From assembly GCA_001769805.1 (NCBI GenBank), contig MEPO01000015.1, forward strand, positions 1 to 42,085: DNA of 42,085 nt, read 5' to 3'. The notes under the pieces were generated by a model. The model had not been told where the DNA came from, did not search any database, and was given only the letters and a program-made list of their open reading frames with translations. Made by a program: the position numbers and the translations under genes. The stretch is from Bdellovibrionales bacterium GWA1_52_35. GTDB taxonomy: Bacteria; Bdellovibrionota; UBA1018. Shown here one piece after another: positions 26,210-35,107 of this stretch; the first letter of the stretch is position 1; each line of letters opens with the position of its first letter.

Positions 26210-27302
26210 AAAGACGATCTACTCCAAAGCTCCCACGCGGATTGATCTGGCGGGCGGTACGGTAGACCTCTGGCCTCTTTACCTTTTCCTGAACAAACCG
26301 GTGACACTGAATCTCGGAATCGACTTGTTCGCTGAAGCGCGAATTGAGGAGAAAGCGTCGGCAGGAACCGGTGAGGTGCTCCTGAGGTCTGAAGACCAGA
26401 ACCTTGAAATGAAAGTGCCGTGGAACGCCCTTGACGCATTCATCAATGAAGATTCCATCCAGGCTCCTCCCGCCCTGGAGTTGCATTTCAGATTATTGCG
26501 CTACTTCCTGCAGAAACGTGCGGAGCTCGGCAATAAAGAACTCGGCTTTGATCTGGTCCTCAGCACCCGCGCGCGCAGTCCGGCAGGTGCCGGTCTGGGG
26601 GGCTCATCGGCGCTGGCTGTTGCGATCGTGGGGGCACTTGCAAGCTGGGTTTACGGCGAAATTGATCCGATCCGCGATGGAGAGAAGCTGGTCGAAATTG
26701 TCAAAGACATCGAAACCACCGTCATTCACGTTCCAGCGGGGGTGCAGGATTATTACGGAGCGATGTTTGGCGGGCTCCAGAGCCTCAAATGGCGAGCGGG
26801 CTCGCATCAGCGCGGTTGGTTGCCGGAGAAGATCGTGAAAGGGCTCGAGGAACGATTGCTGCTGTTTTATTCCGGAAAATCCAGAAATTCCGGGATCAAT
26901 AATTGGGCTCTTTTTAAGGCTTTTATCGATAATCAGGGGGATGTCCGGGAAAAATTCCAGAAGATCACGGATGCCACGCGGCGGCTCGAAACAGCTTTAC
27001 TTGCCGGTAACTGGGAAGCCGCGGGTCAGGGGATTGCCGAAGAATGGGCAATCCGACGTACGCTTGCAAACGGCATCACGAGCCCGGAAATTGACAGAGC
27101 TTTTGCCGCGGCCGCGAAAATAGCGTCGGTCTCCGGGAAAATCTGCGGCGCCGGCGGTGGAGGGTGTTTTTTCATTTTGGTTCCGTCAGCGGATCCGGCA
27201 ATCAAAAACCGCATTCGAAAAGCGATCGAAGCTGATGGAATCCGCGCATTGCCTTTCCAGGCCTCCCTGACCGGTCTTGAGGTGCGCACTCGTGGTGCGT
27301 GA
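26199..27302 (+). CDS. GHMP-family sugar kinase-like protein
   Basis: A 367-residue small-molecule kinase. It has KAPTRIDLAGGTVDLWP at residues 10-26, resembling the heptose 7-phosphate and fucose kinases, the ATP loop SPAGAGLGGSSALAVA (127-142), and the C-terminal ICGAGGGGCFFIL. The substrate is likely a sugar or sugar phosphate, but no heptose or capsule gene is nearby. The ATG at 26199 lies within the end of hpt and gives the expected start just before APTR. It overlaps the DUF429 gene by 11 bases. Confidence 0.85.
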   Translation: MVIKKTIYSKAPTRIDLAGGTVDLWPLYLFLNKPVTLNLGIDLFAEARIEEKASAGTGEVLLRSEDQNLEMKVPWNALDAFINEDSIQAPPALELHFRLLRYFLQKRAELGNKELGFDLVLSTRARSPAGAGLGGSSALAVAIVGALASWVYGEIDPIRDGEKLVEIVKDIETTVIHVPAGVQDYYGAMFGGLQSLKWRAGSHQRGWLPEKIVKGLEERLLLFYSGKSRNSGINNWALFKAFIDNQGDVREKFQKITDATRRLETALLAGNWEAAGQGIAEEWAIRRTLANGITSPEIDRAFAAAAKIASVSGKICGAGGGGCFFILVPSADPAIKNRIRKAIEADGIRALPFQASLTGLEVRTRGA

Positions 27303-28164
27303 GTCACAACGCTATCTCGGATTGGAACTGTCCGGGGCGAAGAACAATAAGACCTCCTTGGCTGTATTGGAATATTATCCTTCAGAGCAGAAGGCGTTTC
27401 TGTTGGATATCTTCGACCGCGTCAGTGTGCATGAGGACCAGAGTTCCGATGAAGCCCTCTTGGAGCTTATTGAAGAGTTTGGAAAGATTGCCTGCATGGG
27501 CGTGAATGTTCCGCTTCAGTTGCCGCCCTGTATTCAATGTACCCGCCAGATATGCAAGAAGGCTGGCAAGTGTCTCGATCCTTCAGTCAAGTGGATGCGG
27601 GAAACAAACCGTAAACTGGCGCGTGGACCGGAACGAAAGTCCGTTCGAGAGTTCACGCCCTATACGCAACGCCCGGTGGAGCTCTGGATGCGCTATCAGG
27701 TGCTCCCGAAACTGCCGCCCAGTCATCGTTTCGAAATTGACGAGACGTTGGGTGGGAACCGTGCCCCTCTGACAGCGAGAATGCATTTTCTGCAACGCCA
27801 GCTTGGAAAAACCGCGCTGGTGGAAGTGTGGCCGAAGCTTTCAGTTGCTCTCCTTGGCCTCGGCTTGGGGATTTCGCGGAGAACGATTTCGAGTTATCGC
27901 CATTTGGAGACGGGAACGCACGCACGGGAAGAGATTCTGGAAACCTTAATCGAGAAAAAAGGGGTTTTTGTTTATGAACGGGATTTGAGAAAACTTTCCA
28001 GCAGTCTGGTCTGTTTTGATGCGTTTATCTGTGCTTACACGGCGTTGCTTTCGGCGACTCAAAAATGTGCAAAGCCTCCTGCTGGTTTTCCGGTTGGCTC
28101 GGGTTGGGTTCAGTATCCCAAGGAGGCGGAATGTTCACGTATTCCATCCAGCGCCTCGCCATAG
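27292..28164 (+). CDS. DUF429-like protein
   Basis: A 290-residue protein that fits DUF429, a predicted RNase H-fold family: YLGLELSGAKNNKTSLAVL at the start (family 'GIDGA...W' strand), MGVNVPLQLP, EFTPYTQRP, LVEVWPKLSVALLGL and CFDAFICAYTALL. It also has a four-Cys cluster, CIQCTRQICKKAGKC, which could bind zinc or a metal cluster. The GTG at 27292 has GAGG nine bases upstream. The last 34 bases overlap oppB. Function is unknown; the tight coupling to GHMP kinase is a clue. Confidence 0.7.
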   Translation: MVRESQRYLGLELSGAKNNKTSLAVLEYYPSEQKAFLLDIFDRVSVHEDQSSDEALLELIEEFGKIACMGVNVPLQLPPCIQCTRQICKKAGKCLDPSVKWMRETNRKLARGPERKSVREFTPYTQRPVELWMRYQVLPKLPPSHRFEIDETLGGNRAPLTARMHFLQRQLGKTALVEVWPKLSVALLGLGLGISRRTISSYRHLETGTHAREEILETLIEKKGVFVYERDLRKLSSSLVCFDAFICAYTALLSATQKCAKPPAGFPVGSGWVQYPKEAECSRIPSSASP

Positions 28165-29051
28165 CCGTTCCAGTTCTTTTGCTATTGGCAGCACTGACGT
28201 TCTTTCTGTTGCGCCTCGCCCCGGGAGGGCCCTTTGACGGTGATGTGGTCTGGCCGCCGGAAGTGCAGGCGAATATTTTAAAAAAATATGAACTCGATCA
28301 ACCCGTCCATATTCAGTTCACCCACTGGCTCGGGGACGTGGTTCGGGGTGATCTGCGTGAATCGTTTCAATATCTGGGGCGACCGGTGAGGGAAATCATC
28401 AGCGATGCTTTACCTGCTTCGCTCTTTCTGGGCTCAATGGCACTTCTGCTGGCCTGTGCTTCGGGGATTACCTTGGGTGCAGTGGCGGCGTGGAAGCAGA
28501 ATACCTGGATTGATCATACGGCGATGTTCGTGGCGATCTCCGGAATCAGCTTGCCGACCTATCTGGTTGCTACAGTCCTGATTCTGATTTTCTCTCTTTG
28601 GCTCGACTGGTTTCCGCCAGCGCTTTGGGACGAGCCGGGTTCAGCGGTTTTGCCGATCATCACCCTGGCTTGGAGGCCTTTGGCCATGATTGCACGGCTT
28701 ACTCGCACCATGATGATTGAGACGTTCTCCGCGGATTACGTCCGAACGGCCTACAGCAAGGGCATGAGCGAGAGCGCAGTTGTTTTCAAACACGTTCTGA
28801 AGAATTCGCTTATTCCAGTCATCACGTTGCTTGGACCGATTACCGCAAGTCTGGTCACCGGATCTTTCCTGGTGGAGATCGTCTTTCAGGTTCCTGGAAT
28901 CGGCAAACATTTTGTACAGGCCGTGATCAATCGGGATTACCCCCTGGTGATGGGGGTGACGCTGGTCTACGGTGTGGTTCTCATTCTTTGTAATCTGGCC
29001 GTTGATTTGATTTATGCCTGGGTCGATCCGAGAATCCGGTTGAAGGGGTGA
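28131..29051 (+). CDS. oppB: oligopeptide ABC transporter permease OppB-like
   Basis: A 306-residue permease of the DppB/OppB kind: MFTYSIQRLAIAVPVLLLL, FFLLRLAPGGPF with the conserved PGGP, about six membrane helices and the EAA coupling loop YVRTAYSKGMSESAVVFKHV. It works with OppC in the inner membrane. AAGGAGG lies six bases before the ATG, inside the end of the DUF429 gene. It ends four bases before oppC. Confidence 0.93.
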   Translation: MFTYSIQRLAIAVPVLLLLAALTFFLLRLAPGGPFDGDVVWPPEVQANILKKYELDQPVHIQFTHWLGDVVRGDLRESFQYLGRPVREIISDALPASLFLGSMALLLACASGITLGAVAAWKQNTWIDHTAMFVAISGISLPTYLVATVLILIFSLWLDWFPPALWDEPGSAVLPIITLAWRPLAMIARLTRTMMIETFSADYVRTAYSKGMSESAVVFKHVLKNSLIPVITLLGPITASLVTGSFLVEIVFQVPGIGKHFVQAVINRDYPLVMGVTLVYGVVLILCNLAVDLIYAWVDPRIRLKG

Positions 29052-29055
29052 ATGG

Positions 29056-29895
29056 ATGCCTGCCTGGAAACGTTTCAAGAAGAACAAATTGGCGGTTGTG
29101 AGTCTGGTCTTTCTTTGCCTGATCAGCATGATGGCGGTCTTTGCTCCTGTCATTACCACCTACAGCTACGACGAACAGAACATCGAGCAGCGTCTGGAAA
29201 CTCCCTCCCGTCAGTATTGGATGGGAACCGATATGCTGGGCCGCGATCTTTATAGTCGCGTTTTGTACGGCGCCCGGATGTCGATCGCGGTGGGTGTCTG
29301 CACCGCACTTTTTTCGCTCGTTGTGGGCACTCTACTGGGGGCGCTTGCCGGTTACCGGGGGGGCTGGACGGACCACCTGGTCATGCGCGGAGTGGACCTG
29401 TTTTATATTTTTCCATCGCTGCTTTTTGCGATTATTTTGATGATGTTTCTGGGTCGGGGTTTTGTCGGAATTATTCTGGCCCTTGGGGCTACGGCTTGGG
29501 TGACCCAGGCCCGCCTGGTGCGTGCACAGGTTTTACAGGCGCGTGAATTGGCCTATGTCGAGGCGGCGAGAGCTATGGGGGTGCGAAGCATCCCGATCAT
29601 TTTCAGGCATATTCTCCCCAATCTCTGGGGTCCGATCATCGTGTCCTTGACCATGCAGATCCCCTCCAACATCATGGCCGAGAGCTTCTTGTCTTTCATC
29701 GGATTGGGGCTGCAGCCTCCGTTTTCGAGTTGGGGAACGCTCGCAAATGAAGGCTTCCGGGCAATGCGGAGTTATCCCCATCTGATTATCTTTCCGGGGA
29801 CCATTCTTTTTGTCACCATGCTCGCCTTCAACTATCTCGGCGATGGTCTGCGGGATGTCCTTGATCCGCATAACCGTGAAGGCGTGATTTCTTAA
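29056..29895 (+). CDS. oppC: oligopeptide ABC transporter permease OppC-like
   Basis: A 279-residue permease with the OppC N-terminal helix (KRFKKNKLAVVSLVFLCL), WMGTDMLGRDLYSR, and the EAA loop YVEAARAMGVRSIPIIFRHI. It pairs with OppB. It is the last gene of the seven-gene run, and its final bases overlap the stop of the convergent oppA, so the two transcripts must read into each other. No OppD or OppF ATPase is encoded in the window. Confidence 0.93.
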   Translation: MPAWKRFKKNKLAVVSLVFLCLISMMAVFAPVITTYSYDEQNIEQRLETPSRQYWMGTDMLGRDLYSRVLYGARMSIAVGVCTALFSLVVGTLLGALAGYRGGWTDHLVMRGVDLFYIFPSLLFAIILMMFLGRGFVGIILALGATAWVTQARLVRAQVLQARELAYVEAARAMGVRSIPIIFRHILPNLWGPIIVSLTMQIPSNIMAESFLSFIGLGLQPPFSSWGTLANEGFRAMRSYPHLIIFPGTILFVTMLAFNYLGDGLRDVLDPHNREGVIS

Positions 29896-31496
29896 TTCGT
29901 GAGATTCACGTTTTTTAAATACAGGGAATTCATCGGGCTGAGGACAAGACCTTTTACCCGTGATTTGACAAGCGCCATATTGGGTTCGTAATACAGCGGA
30001 ATAATCACGGCTTCTTCCTCAATCAACAGCTTCTGAGCCTGAGAGTAAAGATTCTCGCGGGTCTTGGGATCGCCCAATCCTCGGGCAGCCAAGATGAACT
30101 CATCATATTTCTCATTTTTCCAAAGGGTGCGGTTATTGCCCGCGGAACTCTGGAAAACAGAAAGAAAATTGTCGGGATCCGGATAGTCGGCACTCCAGCT
30201 GGTCATAAAAAGCGGAAACACCTTCAGGTCCAGTTGTGCTCGGAAGGTCTTGTTGTCGAAAGGCTGCAGTACAAGAGTGGCACCGAGATTTTTTTTCAGC
30301 TCATTCTGAATGAATTGACCGACTACGAGAGCTTTGTCGTAATTGGGTAAGATCAGTTCAAGATTCAGCGGGCGACCTGTATCGAAACCGGCGGCGCGCA
30401 ATTCCTGTTTTGCCTTGACCGGGTCGAAGGGAAGGCCGATTTTCCTGGTATAGCCCATGATCGGTCCAGGAATGAAGGAAGTGGCGGGTTTTTGTCCTCC
30501 ATAAAGCAGGCTGACCAGCTTGGACTTGTCGATGGCCATGGCTACGGCTCGCCGGACCTTGGGGTTGGAAGCGGGATACTTATTCGCAACAAGGCCGAGA
30601 TAAGATGTTTTTAAATAAGGGAATGTTTTGAGCTCAGGATTGCCATGCAAGCGTTTGAGGTCGAGCGAAGAAATATCTCCGAGGAAATCCAGCTTGCCCG
30701 TCTCATAGAGCCGAAGTGCGGTTGTCCCTTCTCGAATCATGAGAATCAGAACCTGGTCAATATTGCCTCGGGTGCCGTAGTAATACGGATTTTTCTCCAG
30801 GATGATCTTGGAGTCAATGTCGTGGGCAACCATCGTGTACGGCCCAAGGGAAACCATGCGTCCGGGTTTCTCCCAATCGGTTCCAAATTTATTCACGATA
30901 TCTTCACGTAACGGAAAGGTGACCCAGAACGTGGGAATATAAGCCCAGTGAGCGATCTTCTTGTTCAGGTTCACCTGCAGCGTGTGGTCATCAAGTGCTT
31001 TTACGCCAACTGCATTGAAGTCTTTCAGGGTGCCACGGTTAAAAGCTTCCGCTCCCTCAATATCAAAAAGAAAATACGCATACGCCGCGCCAGTGATCGG
31101 ACTGAGTAGTCGCTTCCAGCTGAAAACGAAATCCTTGGCCTTCAGGGGTACGCCATCGGACCACTTCACGCCCGTGCGCAGATGAAAAGTATAGGTCCGT
31201 CCGTCAGGACTGATCGTCCAGCTTTTTGCAAGTGAAGGAGCGATCTTGGCATTGGCATCACAGGTGATCAGACCCTCCATGATGTTCATGAGAATGTACG
31301 TTTCAATGGGTGTATGAGCCCGGTTCCAGTCGAGTGTTTCCGGCTCGTCCGTAATGCGCATCGTGAAAACTTTGCCCTTGGAGGCGGGAGCGGCCTGGAC
31401 TGCGGGTGCAGTCAGGAAAGTCGTGGACAGCGCAATGAAAAGGCCCATGAGCAATCCCATGAGCAGGGTCTTTGAAACGGGTCTGGGTTGAGACAT
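29892..31496 (-). CDS. oppA: oligopeptide-binding protein OppA-like
   Basis: A 534-residue periplasmic solute-binding protein of the SBP_bac_5 family with a Sec signal (cleavage near AVQA-APAS; no lipobox). Typical are ITDEPETLDWNRA, TYTFHLRTGVKWSDGVPL, LGPYTMVAHD, and DPDNFLSVFQSSAGNN. It likely delivers peptides to OppBC, although it lies on the other strand. It starts 21 bases after the fdx stop and probably shares the isc transcript. Confidence 0.93.
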   Translation of the reverse strand: MSQPRPVSKTLLMGLLMGLFIALSTTFLTAPAVQAAPASKGKVFTMRITDEPETLDWNRAHTPIETYILMNIMEGLITCDANAKIAPSLAKSWTISPDGRTYTFHLRTGVKWSDGVPLKAKDFVFSWKRLLSPITGAAYAYFLFDIEGAEAFNRGTLKDFNAVGVKALDDHTLQVNLNKKIAHWAYIPTFWVTFPLREDIVNKFGTDWEKPGRMVSLGPYTMVAHDIDSKIILEKNPYYYGTRGNIDQVLILMIREGTTALRLYETGKLDFLGDISSLDLKRLHGNPELKTFPYLKTSYLGLVANKYPASNPKVRRAVAMAIDKSKLVSLLYGGQKPATSFIPGPIMGYTRKIGLPFDPVKAKQELRAAGFDTGRPLNLELILPNYDKALVVGQFIQNELKKNLGATLVLQPFDNKTFRAQLDLKVFPLFMTSWSADYPDPDNFLSVFQSSAGNNRTLWKNEKYDEFILAARGLGDPKTRENLYSQAQKLLIEEEAVIIPLYYEPNMALVKSRVKGLVLSPMNSLYLKNVNLTN

Positions 31497-31517
31497 AGGT
31501 TGATCGTATCCTTTTCT

Positions 31518-31814
31518 TCAAGCTTCCGGATGAACGACTTCCACCGTAACGTCACCTTTGATCCTGGCCTGACAGCCCAGCCGGGAATGAAGCGTCACGC
31601 CTGAAGCGCGGTCGAGGCGTTCTTCCTCGGTATCATCCATTTCAGAAAGCTGATCGTCTCCTGATTTTACAATCACATGACAGGTTGTGCACGCGCAAAA
31701 ACCGCCACACGCGTGTTGAAGCGGGATTTCATGCTCCAGTGCCACTTCCAGGATGGTCTGGTTGGGCTTGGCCTCAACTGTTTTGTTTACAGGCAGAAAA
31801 GTAATCATGGGCAT
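31518..31814 (-). CDS. fdx: 2Fe-2S ferredoxin of the Isc system
   Basis: A 98-residue adrenodoxin-type ferredoxin with cluster ligands in the Isc pattern CX5CX2C: C36, C42 and C45 (HACGGFCACTTC), with C81 downstream. It supplies electrons for cluster assembly on IscU. The frame could extend to 31868 inside hscA, but AAGGAAG seven bases upstream supports the ATG at 31814. It lies 19 bases downstream of hscA and 21 upstream of oppA. Confidence 0.93.
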   Translation of the reverse strand: MPMITFLPVNKTVEAKPNQTILEVALEHEIPLQHACGGFCACTTCHVIVKSGDDQLSEMDDTEEERLDRASGVTLHSRLGCQARIKGDVTVEVVHPEA

Positions 31815-31833
31815 GGGCTTCTTCCTTACTGGC

Positions 31834-33696
31834 TTACTGGTTTCCGTCAACGGATTGGGCAATGACATCTTTGAACAGGAGTTCGGCCAATCTGATCGAA
31901 GCCTGATTCAAGTGGCTGGATGCGCGCTGAATGGATTCAATGTGTTCTGTCTTCAAAGCGGTACGCAGTTCATTGATGTGCTGTTCAATTTTTCGGGCAT
32001 CCGGTTCCGGTAAAAGCCGAAAGGCGTCCGGCAAGCGTTTTTCGGCGGCAACCAGGACTGCCTCTGCGTCATTCTTGACCCCCACGAGGCGCCGCCAGAC
32101 GGCATCGGCTTCAGCGTGATCCATGCTTGCCAGCAGCATTCTCTCCACTTCGGCATCAGTCAATCCATAGCTGGGCCGTACTTCGATGGATTGTTCGCTG
32201 CCGGTTTTGAGATCTTTGGCTGCCACCTGGAGAATTCCATCCGCATCGATCAGGAAAGAAACTTCGATGCGTGGCATGCCTGCTGGCATCGGTTGAATTC
32301 CCTTCAGTTTGAAGCGGGAGAGACTTCGGTTGTCGGCGACCTTCTCGCGTTCGCCCTGGAGGACGTGAATGTCCACGCCGGTCTGCCGATCGGCAAAAGT
32401 CGTGAAAGTTTCGCGGGCGACGGTCGGGATTCGGGTGTTCCGCGGAATCAGCGTCGACATCAGGCCGCCGTAGGTTTCAATTCCGAGTGAAAGCGGGACG
32501 ACATCCAGAAGAAGAAAATCCCGATTCCTGCCAGCCAGAATATCGGCCTGGATGGCGGCGCCGGCTGCTACCACCTCGTCCGGGTGTACGGAGTTGTTCG
32601 GATCGCGACCAAAAATATCGCGTGCTATCTTCTGTACTGCTGCCAATCGGGAGGGGCCACCGACCAGAACGACATCCGACAGGTCAGAAGGTTTCAGACC
32701 GGCATCCGCGAGTGCTTTCAGGCACGGTTCGCGGGTTTTCTCCAGGATCGGCTGAACCAGCGCTTCGAAGGCCTCAACGGTCCACTCATGGCGAAAAACG
32801 CGTTCAGAATCGACTTTCACTTCAAGCGTGAAGTGATCCTGGCTGGAGAGAGCGATTTTGGTGTTCTCAGCAGCCTCCAGTATGGCGGCATGAAGGGTGG
32901 CGTTCTCCGCGGCATTTATTCCCCATTGTGTCCGGATATCGTGGATGGTCTGGTTTGCGAGGGCCTGATCGAAGTCATCGCCGCCGAGCAGTGAATTCCC
33001 GTTAGTCGAAAGGACTTCAAAAATCCCGTCATTCAGCTTCAAAACTGAAATATCGAAGGTGCCACCCCCCAGATCGTAAACGGCAATCAGACCCTGGCGC
33101 TTACGATCCAGTCCGTAGGCGAGGGAAGCGGCAGTCGGTTCATTGATGATGCGGAGGACGTCGAGTCCCGCCAGTCGCCCGGCTGTTCGCGTGGCCTGGC
33201 GTTGACTGTCGTTGAAGTAGGCTGGAACGGTGATCACTGCACGAGTGACGGGCATGCCCAGCGCCTGCTCAGCGCTGAGCTTCAGTTCCCTCAGGATCGC
33301 GGCGGAAATTTCAACAGCAGTGTAGACCCGGTCGCCTACCTGAATTCGGATGATTCCCTGGCCAGGAAGAATTTTGTACGGGAGCGTTCCGAGAGAGCCC
33401 TTCAGGTCATCAAAGCCACGCCCCAGCAGGCGTTTTACGGAGAAGATCGTGTGGACGGCATCTCGCACCTTATGTTCTTTCGCCGCATAGCCGACGACAG
33501 GCTTGCCATCCATAAAGGAAACCACAGAGGGAATCAGGTTCTTGCCTTCGCGCGACTTCAGGATCATCGGATTGCGGGCACCCGATTCGGAGGCGGCTGC
33601 GGGCACATAAGCGACCAGGCTATTGGTGGTGCCAAGGTCAATTCCAACAATCGGGGTATTGTCGGTGGGTTGTGAGCCAAAAATGGGAAGTGACAT
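31834..33696 (-). CDS. hscA: Fe-S cluster assembly chaperone HscA (Hsp70 class)
   Basis: A 620-residue Hsp70 with the N-terminal ATPase motif [16 protein letters not shown] (17-32), a further phosphate loop [15 protein letters not shown], and the substrate-binding domain; no DnaK-type C-terminal acidic tail is seen. In the Isc system it releases the cluster from IscU with HscB. Spacing to hscB is seven bases with an AAGGAA site. The length matches HscA (616 in E. coli). Confidence 0.93.
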   Translation of the reverse strand: MSLPIFGSQPTDNTPIVGIDLGTTNSLVAYVPAAASESGARNPMILKSREGKNLIPSVVSFMDGKPVVGYAAKEHKVRDAVHTIFSVKRLLGRGFDDLKGSLGTLPYKILPGQGIIRIQVGDRVYTAVEISAAILRELKLSAEQALGMPVTRAVITVPAYFNDSQRQATRTAGRLAGLDVLRIINEPTAASLAYGLDRKRQGLIAVYDLGGGTFDISVLKLNDGIFEVLSTNGNSLLGGDDFDQALANQTIHDIRTQWGINAAENATLHAAILEAAENTKIALSSQDHFTLEVKVDSERVFRHEWTVEAFEALVQPILEKTREPCLKALADAGLKPSDLSDVVLVGGPSRLAAVQKIARDIFGRDPNNSVHPDEVVAAGAAIQADILAGRNRDFLLLDVVPLSLGIETYGGLMSTLIPRNTRIPTVARETFTTFADRQTGVDIHVLQGEREKVADNRSLSRFKLKGIQPMPAGMPRIEVSFLIDADGILQVAAKDLKTGSEQSIEVRPSYGLTDAEVERMLLASMDHAEADAVWRRLVGVKNDAEAVLVAAEKRLPDAFRLLPEPDARKIEQHINELRTALKTEHIESIQRASSHLNQASIRLAELLFKDVIAQSVDGNQ

Positions 33697-33703
33697 AAGT
33701 TCC

Positions 33704-34402
33704 TTAAAGAAGCAGTTTCTTCATGTGTTCCATGTTCTGGGTCATGGAATCGAGATAGGTTTCGCCCTGCACTTCGGCCAAGAGCTTTTCAGCAAGTACT
33801 GCGATGGCATCTGAACGGGTCCCTGCGCTCTGAGCCGGATCGAGCTTGTCCAGCGCGGCGTCCACTTCCGCCTCGATTGCAAGAAGGGCCTGAAGCTTGC
33901 GCGCGCGAAACTCCCCAAGCTCCACTTCAAAACCCCTCAGTTTGCTGGCCGCTTCAGTGGGGGATTCAGCGAGCGCGTCTTGCAGTTCAAACCAGGTTTC
34001 GGCAAGTTCGACGGGTATGCGGGGGTTCTTCTGGTTGGCGGCGGAGTGGAATCCGAAAAGCTTCAGAAAGTAAGAGCGACGCAGTGCCGAGGTTTTCAAG
34101 TTTCGATAGGCATCGTTGATGAGCGTCATCCGTTCTGTCGAAATGCGACGGTTCTCTGCGTCACTCGTTGTGAAACGATCCGGATGGAGAGCCCGGGACA
34201 GTTCATAGAACCGTTTCTCCAGAAGGACTGTGTCCAGCTGAAGACGCGGGGCAAAGCCAAGGACAGAAAAATAATTCTCTTCAGACCCGAGCGGCTGCAG
34301 ACGTCCGCAGTGCGTGCAAAGAAAGCCCGTGGCCAGTGCTGTCCCGCAGGAGTTGCAATTACGCGGTGAAGCTTGATCCACAGCCACAAGTCCGCTTCGC
34401 AT
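33704..34402 (-). CDS. hscB: co-chaperone HscB with N-terminal zinc-ribbon
   Basis: A 232-residue J-domain protein, longer than E. coli HscB (171). Residues 16-32 hold a tetracysteine motif CNSC ... CTHC, the arrangement seen in human HSC20, then a J domain (43-110) with HPD at 73-75 and FYELSRALHPDRF, followed by the helical IscU-binding domain. It recruits IscU to HscA. The start is uncertain: an ATG at 34420, ATG at 34402 or a nearby GTG; all overlap the iscA end. I used 34402. Confidence 0.9.
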   Translation of the reverse strand: MRSGLVAVDQASPRNCNSCGTALATGFLCTHCGRLQPLGSEENYFSVLGFAPRLQLDTVLLEKRFYELSRALHPDRFTTSDAENRRISTERMTLINDAYRNLKTSALRRSYFLKLFGFHSAANQKNPRIPVELAETWFELQDALAESPTEAASKLRGFEVELGEFRARKLQALLAIEAEVDAALDKLDPAQSAGTRSDAIAVLAEKLLAEVQGETYLDSMTQNMEHMKKLLL

Positions 34403-34691
34403 TCGGGTTGTTGAAAACAAATCCGGTCCCGCTCAGGCCGTCACTGAAATCAAGTGAGGTGCCGGAAAGATAGAGAAAGGATTTCGCATCCACGACAAGC
34501 TTTACGCCGTCCTGTTCAAAAACCTTGTCGTTCGCGGCAGCAGGCTGGTTGTCAAAGCCGAGCTTATAGCTCATGCCGGAACAGCCGCCACCTATAACCA
34601 TAACCCTCAGAAACGAGTCTTTAGCCGATTCATCAGCTTGCATCAGTCGCTGGATTTCCTTCACTGCTTTTGGGGTGATCGAGATACTCAC
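34359..34691 (-). CDS. iscA: A-type Fe-S carrier IscA
   Basis: A 110-residue A-type carrier with the three conserved Cys: C37 in GGGCSGMSYKLGF and C102/C104 in CGCGSSF. It receives or passes on clusters. The GTG at 34691 has GGAGG eleven bases upstream; the longer frame starting in iscU is not family-like. The gene begins two bases after the iscU stop and overlaps hscB. Confidence 0.93.
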   Translation of the reverse strand: MSISITPKAVKEIQRLMQADESAKDSFLRVMVIGGGCSGMSYKLGFDNQPAAANDKVFEQDGVKLVVDAKSFLYLSGTSLDFSDGLSGTGFVFNNPNAKRTCGCGSSFTA

Positions 34692-34693
34692 TT

Positions 34694-35095
34694 TTATTTT
34701 CCTCCAGGGGAAGTTTTCTTTTTTTCCAGATAATCGTGGATGGCAGCCTTGATCGCATCCTCGGCCAGTACAGAACAATGAATCTTGATCGGCGGGAGCG
34801 AAAGCTCTTCAACGATTTCCGTGTTCTTGATGGCCAGGGCCTCTTCGAGGGTTTTACCTTTGATCCATTCAGTAGCCAGCGAAGAGCTGGCTATGGCGCT
34901 GCCGCACCCGAAGGTTTTGAATTTGGCATCTTTGATGATGTTGGTTTTTTCGTCGATTTCGATCTGCAGCTTCATTACGTCACCGCATTCGGGGGCGCCG
35001 ACCAGTCCGGTCCCGACATTCGGAGAGGCCTTGTCCATCGTGCCGACGTTCTTGGGGTTCTCGTAATGATCAATGACTTTTTTATCGTATGCCAT
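34694..35095 (-). CDS. iscU: Fe-S cluster scaffold IscU
   Basis: A 133-residue scaffold with ligands C37, D39, C64, H106 and C107, and the HscA-recognised motif LPPIK (100-104; LPPVK in E. coli). Clusters assemble on it from sulfur given by IscS. It lies 12 bases downstream of iscS. The length and motifs are typical of IscU rather than SufU. Confidence 0.95.
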   Translation of the reverse strand: MAYDKKVIDHYENPKNVGTMDKASPNVGTGLVGAPECGDVMKLQIEIDEKTNIIKDAKFKTFGCGSAIASSSLATEWIKGKTLEEALAIKNTEIVEELSLPPIKIHCSVLAEDAIKAAIHDYLEKKKTSPGGK

Positions 35096-35107
35096 GGGTT
35101 CCCTCTT

